5,494 nt of DNA from contig JAEWKL010000223.1 of assembly GCA_023386115.1 (NCBI GenBank), forward strand, positions 1 to 5,494. The letters are read 5' to 3'. Under the pieces are notes generated by a model, which made no database searches, was not told where the DNA came from, and was given only the letters and a program-made list of their open reading frames with translations. Source of the DNA: Pseudomonadota bacterium. Lineage in GTDB: Bacteria; Pseudomonadota; Alphaproteobacteria; Rhizobiales; Beijerinckiaceae. Positions 1-5,494 of the stretch are shown piece by piece (position 1 is the stretch's first letter; each line of letters starts with the position of its first letter). Made by a program: the position numbers and the translations under genes.

Positions 1-1828
1 GGATGTGGTCGAGGCCTTCCTGGCGCAGGCGCGCCCGGACCTCGCGGACCAGCGGCACGTGCGAGCCCGACAGGATCGACAGGCCGATGATGTGGGCATT
101 GCGCTCGCGGGCCTTGGCGACGATCTCGGCCGGCGTCTGGCGGATGCCGTCATAGGTCACGTCGAAGCCGACGTCGCGGGCGCGGAGCGCGACCTGCTCG
201 GCGCCGTTCGAGTGGCCGTCGAGGCCGGGCTTGCCGACGACGAGCTTCGGCGCTTCCCCCAGGCGCTCGCCGAGATCGGCGATGAGCAGGCGCGCCTCCT
301 CGGCCGCCCCCGAGGTGACGGTCTCCGGCGTCACGCCGGTGGGCGCGCGGTACTCGCCGAAGACCTGGCGCAGGCGCTCGCCCCACTCGCCGGTGGTGAC
401 GCCGGCCTTCGCGCAGGCGATCGAGGCCGGCATCACGTTGCGGCCCTCGCGGGCCGCGGCTTCGAGCTCGTCGAGGGATGCCGCGGCCGCGGCCGCATCG
501 CGCTGGCTGCGCCAGGCCTTGATGCGGGTCTGCGCCTCCATCTCGACCGTCTCGGAGACGGTGAAGATCGCGCCGTCGCCGGCGGTGAGGGGCGAGGGCT
601 CGCCGTTCTGGAACTTGTTGACGCCGACGACGACCTGCTCGCCGCGCTCAATCGCCGCGATGCGCTTGGCGTTCGATTCGACCAGCGCCCGCTTCATCAG
701 GCCGGTCTCGATCGCCGCCACCGCGCCCCCGAGCGCCCCGATCCGGGCCAGTTCCGCCCGGGTCTCGGCCTTCAGGGCCTCGACCTTGGCGTCGATCACG
801 ACCGAGCCGTCGAAGATGTCGTCGTATTCGAGCAGGTCGGTCTCGAAGGCGAGGATCTGCTGCATCCGCATCGACCATTGCTGGTCCCAGGGCCGCGGCA
901 GGCCGAGCGCCTCGTTCCAGGCCGGCAGCTGCACGGCGCGGGCGCGCGCCCGCTTCGAGAGGGTGACCGCTAGCATCTCGATCAGGATGCGGTGGACGTT
1001 GTTCTCGGGCTGCTGCTCGGTGAGGCCGAGCGAGTTCACCTGGACGCCGTAGCGGAAGATGCGCTTTCGCGGATCGTCGATGCCGTAGCGGTCGCGGGTG
1101 ATCTCGTCCCAGAGATCGCAGAAGGCCCGCATCTTGCAGATCTCGGTGACGAAGCGCAGGCCCGCATTGACGAAGAACGAGATCCGCCCGACCACGTCGG
1201 AGAAGCTCGCCTCGTCGAAGGCGGGATCGTCCCGCACCGTGTCGAGGACCGCGATGGCGACCGCCAGCGCGTAGGACAGCTCCTGGACCGGCGTCGCCCC
1301 CGCCTCCTGCAGGTGGTAGGAGCAGACGTTCATCGGGTTCCACTTCGGAACCTGGCTCGTCGTGAACAGGATCACGTCCTTGGTGAGCCGCAAGGACGGC
1401 CCCGGCGGAAAGACGTAGGTGCCCCGCGACAGGTATTCCTTGATGATGTCGTTCTGGGTCGTGCCCTGGAGGGCCGAGAACGGCGCCCCCTGCTCCTCGG
1501 CCACCGCGAGGTACAAGGCCAGCAGCCACGGCGCCGTGGCGTTGATGGTCATGGAGGTGTTCATCTGGGACAGCGGGATGTCCTGGAACAGGGTCCGCAT
1601 GTCGCCGAGATGCGCGATCGAGACGCCGACCTTGCCGCCCTCGCCGCGGGCGAGCTCGTGGTCCGGGTCGTAACCGGTCTGCGTCGGCAGGTCGAAGGCG
1701 ACCGAGAGGCCGGTCTGCCCCTTGGCGAGGTTGCCGCGGTAGAGCGCGTTCGATTCCGCCGCCGTGGAATGGCCCGCATAGGTGCGGATGATCCACGGCT
1801 TGTCCCGCTTGACGTCCGGTTCGCCCAT
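1..1828 (-). CDS. ecm: Ethylmalonyl-CoA mutase, B12-dependent (partial, C-terminus beyond the left edge)
   Basis: Coenzyme-B12-dependent acyl-CoA mutase, also called MeaA, that rearranges (2R)-ethylmalonyl-CoA to (2S)-methylsuccinyl-CoA in the cytoplasmic ethylmalonyl-CoA pathway. The 609 codons present read without interruption; by family length about 60-80 residues are missing. The N-terminal mutase domain (about residues 10-480) shows RTYAGHSTA (15-23), GLSVAFDLPTQTGYD (40-54) and YGVQVNSLGLTEQQPENN (260-277). The PTQTGYD form resembles ethylmalonyl/isobutyryl-type mutases rather than the ATHRGYD of classical methylmalonyl-CoA mutase. An alanine-rich linker (A445-450) precedes the cobalamin domain, which has LDGHSNG (536-542; His539 is the expected lower cobalt ligand) and the SxL motif in GLSILSGSH (Ser584, Leu586). 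The ATG at 1828 is preceded by GAGGG five bases upstream. The gene is divergent from ccr, its pathway partner. Methylmalonyl-CoA mutase is the main alternative and fits less well. Confidence 0.95.
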   Translation of the reverse strand, partial: MGEPDVKRDKPWIIRTYAGHSTAAESNALYRGNLAKGQTGLSVAFDLPTQTGYDPDHELARGEGGKVGVSIAHLGDMRTLFQDIPLSQMNTSMTINATAPWLLALYLAVAEEQGAPFSALQGTTQNDIIKEYLSRGTYVFPPGPSLRLTKDVILFTTSQVPKWNPMNVCSYHLQEAGATPVQELSYALAVAIAVLDTVRDDPAFDEASFSDVVGRISFFVNAGLRFVTEICKMRAFCDLWDEITRDRYGIDDPRKRIFRYGVQVNSLGLTEQQPENNVHRILIEMLAVTLSKRARARAVQLPAWNEALGLPRPWDQQWSMRMQQILAFETDLLEYDDIFDGSVVIDAKVEALKAETRAELARIGALGGAVAAIETGLMKRALVESNAKRIAAIERGEQVVVGVNKFQNGEPSPLTAGDGAIFTVSETVEMEAQTRIKAWRSQRDAAAAAASLDELEAAAREGRNVMPASIACAKAGVTTGEWGERLRQVFGEYRAPTGVTPETVTSGAAEEARLLIADLGERLGEAPKLVVGKPGLDGHSNGAEQVALRARDVGFDVTYDGIRQTPAEIVAKARERNAHIIGLSILSGSHVPLVREVRARLRQEGLDHI

Positions 1829-1887
1829 TTGCGCCCTCGCCCCTCGTTGTCCCGTCGCCCGCGGGTCCGGATGGCCGCTTGCGGGTC

Positions 1888-1904
1888 GGGATGGTAACCA
1901 TACC
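1888..1904. promoter_or_regulatory. Interrupted palindrome, candidate operator in the ecm-ccr divergent region
   Basis: GGGATGGTAACCATACC is an inverted repeat centred on A1896. Five inner base pairs are perfect (ATGGT/ACCAT), then come one mismatch and two further G-C pairs. It lies about 60 bases upstream of the ecm start and about 60 bases upstream of the probable ccr -35. On the minus strand it contains TATGGT, a possible weak ecm -10, so a bound protein could act on ecm directly. Odd-centred palindromes of this size fit a dimeric regulator. In Methylobacterium extorquens the TetR-type activator CcrR binds a palindrome upstream of the katA-ccr promoter, but I cannot say this is the same site. 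Confidence 0.4.
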
Positions 1905-1907
1905 TGG

Positions 1908-1926
1908 CTTGACCGTCATCCTTGAC
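1908..1926. repeat. Direct repeat of CTTGAC in the divergent promoter region
   Basis: CTTGAC occurs at 1908-1913 and again at 1921-1926, 13 bases apart start to start. Each copy contains TTGAC and resembles a sigma-70 -35 core, but neither has a recognisable -10 at normal spacing on the plus strand. They could be half-sites for a regulator or part of an upstream, alternative ccr promoter. The short length means chance is a real possibility. Confidence 0.25.
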
Positions 1927-1964
1927 GTAAGGCCGACAAGGTGGCCACGCCGCCAAAAGGGCTA

Positions 1965-1992
1965 TTGAGGCCCCCTGGAACGACGCTAGAAT
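1965..1992 (+). promoter_or_regulatory. Probable sigma-70 promoter of ccr
   Basis: TTGAGG (1965-1970) is followed after 16 bases by TAGAAT (1987-1992). The -10 matches five of six consensus bases and the -35 matches four of six. Transcription would start near 1999, giving a leader of about 32 bases before the ccr ATG that includes the ribosome binding site. This is the best -35/-10 pair I found in the divergent region. The start site is inferred from spacing only. Confidence 0.55.
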
Positions 1993-2014
1993 CCACGGTG
2001 CAGTGCATCATTTC

Positions 2015-2022
2015 AAGGGAGG
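2015..2022 (+). promoter_or_regulatory. Ribosome binding site that fixes the ccr start
   Basis: AAGGGAGG lies eight bases before the ATG at 2031 and is a near-ideal Shine-Dalgarno sequence. It favours this ATG over an in-frame GTG at 1941. That GTG would lie upstream of the predicted promoter and would add about 30 residues not expected in the family. Confidence 0.8.
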
Positions 2023-2030
2023 GGTCCGCA

Positions 2031-3320
<1,290 letters not shown>

Positions 3321-3326
<6 letters not shown>

Positions 3327-3350
3327 CGACCCGCTCGATAGCGACCCGCT
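3321..3350. repeat. Perfect 15-bp tandem duplication spanning the ccr stop codon
   Basis: CGATAGCGACCCGCT occurs at 3321-3335 and again, immediately and without change, at 3336-3350. The first copy holds the last codon of ccr (CGA) and its stop TAG (3324-3326). Because 15 is a multiple of three, the second copy puts another TAG in the same frame at 3339-3341. This looks like a recent slippage or recombination duplication that did not change the protein. Confidence 0.9.
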
Positions 3351-3390
3351 CGCGGCAAGGCGACCTTGGTCGCGCTGGCGCGGCTGGTGC

Positions 3391-3419
3391 TTCCCGCCGC
3401 ATCGGCGACTTGCTAGAAC
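3391..3419 (+). promoter_or_regulatory. Possible leuD promoter
   Basis: TAGAAC (3414-3419) matches four of six -10 bases and sits in GCTAGAACC, closely resembling GCTAGAATCC at the probable ccr -10. The hexamer at normal spacing upstream, TTCCCG (3391-3396, 17-base spacer), is a poor -35. If used, transcription would begin near 3426, leaving a leader of about 58 bases that contains the hairpin at 3433-3461. leuD could instead be read through from ccr. Confidence 0.3.
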
Positions 3420-3432
3420 CCGTCTGAACTGA

Positions 3433-3461
3433 CGCCGCGCGGACATCCGATCCGCGCGGCG
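3433..3461 (+). terminator. Strong GC hairpin between ccr and leuD (terminator or leuD leader element)
   Basis: CGCCGCGCGGA (3433-3443) and TCCGCGCGGCG (3451-3461) form a perfect 11-bp stem with a seven-base loop, CATCCGA. It lies 107 bases after the ccr stop and 22 bases before the leuD ATG. No T-run follows, so it is not a classical intrinsic terminator. It could end or slow ccr transcripts, protect an RNA end, or modulate leuD expression from its leader. The stem itself is clear; its role is inferred. Confidence 0.45.
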
Positions 3462-3483
3462 CGCTGCGCGGACGAAGAGTCAG

Positions 3484-4086
3484 ATGGAAAAGTTCACCGT
3501 GCTGGAGGGCGTCGCGGCGCCGTTGCCGATCGTCAACGTCGACACTGACCGCATCATCCCCAAGCAGTACCTCAAGACGATCAAGCGCACCGGCCTCGGC
3601 AAGGGCCTCTTCTCCGAGATGCGCTACCGCGACGACGGCTCGGAGAACCCCGACTTCGTCCTCAACCAGCCGGCCTACCGCAACGCCAAGATCCTGGTCG
3701 CGGGCGATAATTTCGGCTGCGGCTCGTCGCGCGAGCACGCGCCGTGGGCGCTCGCCGATTTCGGCATCCGCTGCATCATCTCGACCAGCTTCGCCGACAT
3801 CTTCTTCAACAACAGCGCCAAGAACGGCATCCTGCTGATCACGGTGAGCCCTGAGGATCTCGAGAAGCTGCTCGACGACGCCAATCGCGGCGCCAACGCG
3901 ACGCTGACGATCGACCTCGAGAACCAGGTCATCAAGGGACCGGACGGGGGCACGCTGCACTTCGACATCGATCCCGCGCGCAAGCACAACCTGCTGAACG
4001 GGCTCGACGATATCGGCCTGACCCTCGAGAAGGCGCCGGCGATCGACGCCTACGAGCGGAAGCTCGCCGAGCGGCCCTGGGCGTAG
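3484..4086 (+). CDS. leuD: 3-isopropylmalate dehydratase, small subunit
   Basis: Small (swivel-domain) subunit of isopropylmalate isomerase, which works with LeuC to convert 2-isopropylmalate to 3-isopropylmalate in leucine biosynthesis in the cytoplasm. At 200 residues it has the standard length. Motifs in order: VNVDTDRIIPKQYL (17-30), the aconitase-swivel signature FGCGSSREHAPWAL (77-90), SFADIFFNNSAKNGIL (102-117), and HNLLNGLDDIGLTL near the C-terminus. LeuC, which carries the iron-sulfur cluster, is not in the window, so the two subunits are encoded apart or further away. The ATG at 3484 has only a weak purine-rich ribosome binding site (GAAGAG, 3474-3479), and the 157-bp gap after ccr argues against tight translational coupling. 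The N-terminal sequence starts as the family usually does. Homoaconitase small subunit is a remote alternative. Confidence 0.96.
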   Translation: MEKFTVLEGVAAPLPIVNVDTDRIIPKQYLKTIKRTGLGKGLFSEMRYRDDGSENPDFVLNQPAYRNAKILVAGDNFGCGSSREHAPWALADFGIRCIISTSFADIFFNNSAKNGILLITVSPEDLEKLLDDANRGANATLTIDLENQVIKGPDGGTLHFDIDPARKHNLLNGLDDIGLTLEKAPAIDAYERKLAERPWA

Positions 4087-4097
4087 CGGCGCACGAC

Positions 4098-4117
4098 GCC
4101 GTCGGGGACCTGACGGC
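4098..4117 (+). terminator. Probable leuD terminator hairpin
   Basis: GCCGTCGG (4098-4105) pairs with CTGACGGC (4110-4117) as an eight-pair stem, including one G-U pair, closed by the four-base loop GGAC. It begins 11 bases after the leuD stop, a typical terminator position. No T-run follows, so termination may depend on Rho or be partial. The rest of the gap up to 4263 holds only short, weak inverted repeats (CTGAT/ATCAG around 4183-4213) and no convincing promoter. Confidence 0.4.
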
Positions 4118-4263
4118 TCCCTCCCGACAATAATCCCGCGAGGCCGGAGGGCGGTTCGCCGCGGCGGATCCCCCTCCCCTCGCTGATCCCATCAGGTTTT
4201 CCTTAACCCTGATGACGCCCTATTCCGGTGCTTGGATCGGCGAAACGGGAGAGACTTCTGCTC

Positions 4264-5463
4264 ATGACGCGGCGCGCGACCCTCAAGGCCGCCACCCTGC
4301 TCTGCCTCGCCGGATTCGGCCTGCCGCAGGCGGCGCTGGCGGATTTCCGCTCCTGCCTCGCCGGAATCGGCCAGGATGCGGCGGCGGCCGGCGTGTCGCC
4401 GGCGGCGTTCCAGGCGGCGACGGCCGGCATCACCTTCGACGACAAGGTGATCGAGCTGTCCCAGGCCCAGCCCGAGTTCAAGACCCCAATCTGGGACTAC
4501 ATGGCGGCCCTCGTCGACGACGAGCGGGTCGATGACGGCCGCGCCGCCATGCGCCAGCACGCCGGTGCCCTGGCCCAGGCCGAGGCGCGCTACGGCGTCG
4601 ACCGCTACACCATCGCGGCGGTGTGGGGCGTCGAATCGAATTTCGGCAAGAACCTCGGCAAGATGCCGCTGGTCCAGTCGCTCGCGACGCTCGCCTGCGG
4701 CGGAACCCGCCGGCGCGAGTTCTTCCGCGGTGAATTGATCGCCACCCTCAAGATCATCGCCAAGGGCGACATCGCGCCCGAGCGCCTGACCGGCTCCTGG
4801 GCCGGCGCCTTCGGGCAGACCCAGTTCATGCCGACCACCTATCACCGCCTCGCCGTCGACCTCGACGGCGACGGGCGGCGCGACGTGGTCGATTCGGTGC
4901 CGGACGCGGTCGGCTCCACCGCCAACTTCCTGCGCGTCGCCAAGTGGCATAACGGCCAGCCCTGGGGCTACGAGGTGCGGCTTCCCCGCGGCTTCAACGT
5001 CGCGGCGGCGGGGCGCAAGAACAAGAAGCCGGTGGCGCATTGGGCGTCGCTCGGCGTCACCCGGATCGACGGGCGGCCGCTCGCGGCCGAGGGGCCGGTC
5101 GGCATCCTGGCGCCTGCCGGCGCCAACGGCCCGGCCTTCCTGGTGACCAGGAACTTCGACGCGATCTACTCCTACAACGCCGCCGAGTCCTACGGCCTGG
5201 CCATCGCGGTCCTGTCCGATCGCCTGCGCGGCAAGGCCGGCGTCCAGACCGCCTGGCCGACCGACGACCCGCCCCTGTCCCGGGCGGAGCGCCGCAGCCT
5301 GCAGAGCGCGCTGGTCGCCCGCGGCTACGACGTCGGCGAGCCCGACGGCCGGGTCGGCGCCAAGACCCGCGAGGCGATCAAGGACATCGAGCGCCAGCTC
5401 GGCATGCCGCAGACCGGTCGGCCCGGGGCGAAGGTGCTCGAGGCGCTGGTGCGCAGCAACTGA
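4264..5463 (+). CDS. Secreted MltB-type lytic murein transglycosylase with peptidoglycan-binding domain
   Basis: Periplasmic enzyme predicted to cleave the MurNAc-GlcNAc bond of peptidoglycan with formation of 1,6-anhydro-MurNAc. From the ATG at 4264 it has 399 residues; an in-frame GTG at 4228 is less likely because the signal peptide starts at this ATG and GGGAGAG lies ten bases upstream. Residues 1-26 form a signal peptide with probable cleavage after AALA; TRRATLK near the start resembles a Tat motif. The cysteine in LLCL lacks a proper lipobox, so a soluble or loosely attached protein is expected, unlike lipoprotein MltB of E. coli. The catalytic domain (about 28-325, SLT_2/GH103 family) has WGVESNFG with the expected catalytic Glu124, GAFGQTQFMPTTY (181-193) and the EF-hand-like DLDGDGRRD (199-207). 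The C-terminal region (about 337-396, with GYDVGEPDGRVGAKTREAI) is a PG_binding_1 domain. Cys31 and Cys145 could pair. Neighbours suggest no functional link. Confidence 0.93.
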   Translation: MTRRATLKAATLLCLAGFGLPQAALADFRSCLAGIGQDAAAAGVSPAAFQAATAGITFDDKVIELSQAQPEFKTPIWDYMAALVDDERVDDGRAAMRQHAGALAQAEARYGVDRYTIAAVWGVESNFGKNLGKMPLVQSLATLACGGTRRREFFRGELIATLKIIAKGDIAPERLTGSWAGAFGQTQFMPTTYHRLAVDLDGDGRRDVVDSVPDAVGSTANFLRVAKWHNGQPWGYEVRLPRGFNVAAAGRKNKKPVAHWASLGVTRIDGRPLAAEGPVGILAPAGANGPAFLVTRNFDAIYSYNAAESYGLAIAVLSDRLRGKAGVQTAWPTDDPPLSRAERRSLQSALVARGYDVGEPDGRVGAKTREAIKDIERQLGMPQTGRPGAKVLEALVRSN

Positions 5464-5494
5464 GGGAGTCTCGCGCCCTCGGCCGCATGGGAAC

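Noticed and set aside
480..500. Palindromic GCGGCCGC-type repeat inside ecm
   Set aside because: It encodes a run of six alanines in the linker between the mutase and B12 domains and is explained as a low-complexity coding stretch.
5..1897. Long plus-strand open frames opposite ecm (322, 273 and 301 codons)
   Set aside because: They lie antisense to a well-supported mutase gene, are rich in Arg, Ala, Gly, Leu and Asp without recognisable motifs, and are expected from high GC at third positions.
648..1919. 423-codon minus-strand open frame overlapping ecm in another frame
   Set aside because: It is a frame-shifted shadow of ecm; all mutase and B12 motifs are in the frame starting at 1828.
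1941..2030. N-terminal extension of Ccr from the GTG at 1941
   Set aside because: The near-perfect ribosome binding site at 2015-2022 and the promoter at 1965-1992 place the start at 2031.
4183..4213. CTGAT/ATCAG/CCTGAT repeats with a TTTT run upstream of the transglycosylase
   Set aside because: The stems are five to six pairs and compete with each other; they are too short to separate from chance as terminator or operator.
4192..5040. 282-codon minus-strand open frame opposite the transglycosylase
   Set aside because: It is an antisense shadow of a gene with catalytic motifs and a signal peptide; no independent evidence.
5462..5480. GAGGG/CCCTC inverted repeat over the transglycosylase stop codon
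   Set aside because: The stem is only five pairs with a nine-base loop and no T-run, too weak to call a terminator with so little downstream sequence.

Overview
The window is GC-rich (roughly two thirds G+C by eye) and densely coding. It carries four genes whose protein motifs point to an alphaproteobacterium, most likely a Hyphomicrobiales/Rhizobiales member such as Methylobacteriaceae. That placement is inferred from the ethylmalonyl-CoA pathway genes, the high GC and the residue patterns; it has not been tested with a tree.

Layout. Positions 1-1828 (minus strand) hold most of ethylmalonyl-CoA mutase (ecm/meaA), which runs off the left edge without its C-terminus. A 202-bp divergent promoter region (1829-2030) separates it from crotonyl-CoA carboxylase/reductase (ccr, 2031-3326, plus strand). 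The region contains a 17-bp interrupted palindrome, a repeated CTTGAC word, a good -35/-10 pair for ccr and a strong ribosome binding site. After ccr comes a 157-bp gap with a perfect 15-bp tandem duplication across the ccr stop codon, a possible promoter and a strong GC hairpin. leuD follows (3484-4086; small subunit of 3-isopropylmalate dehydratase). A 177-bp gap with a terminator-like hairpin leads to a secreted MltB-type lytic murein transglycosylase with a C-terminal peptidoglycan-binding domain (4264-5463). The last 31 bases show no gene.

How the genes work together. Ccr and Ecm catalyse two of the defining steps of the ethylmalonyl-CoA pathway, which assimilates acetyl-CoA and regenerates glyoxylate in bacteria lacking isocitrate lyase. 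Ccr reductively carboxylates crotonyl-CoA to (2S)-ethylmalonyl-CoA; after epimerisation, the B12-dependent Ecm converts (2R)-ethylmalonyl-CoA to (2S)-methylsuccinyl-CoA. Their head-to-head arrangement suggests shared control. leuD (leucine biosynthesis) and the transglycosylase (cell-wall turnover) look like unrelated housekeeping neighbours, each probably with its own expression signals.

I found no RNA gene, mobile element, CRISPR array or clearly undescribed system. The long open frames opposite the four genes are explained as GC-rich antisense shadows. The points most worth a second look are the ccr-ecm control region, the hairpin ahead of leuD, the duplication at the ccr stop and the Tat-like signal peptide on the transglycosylase.
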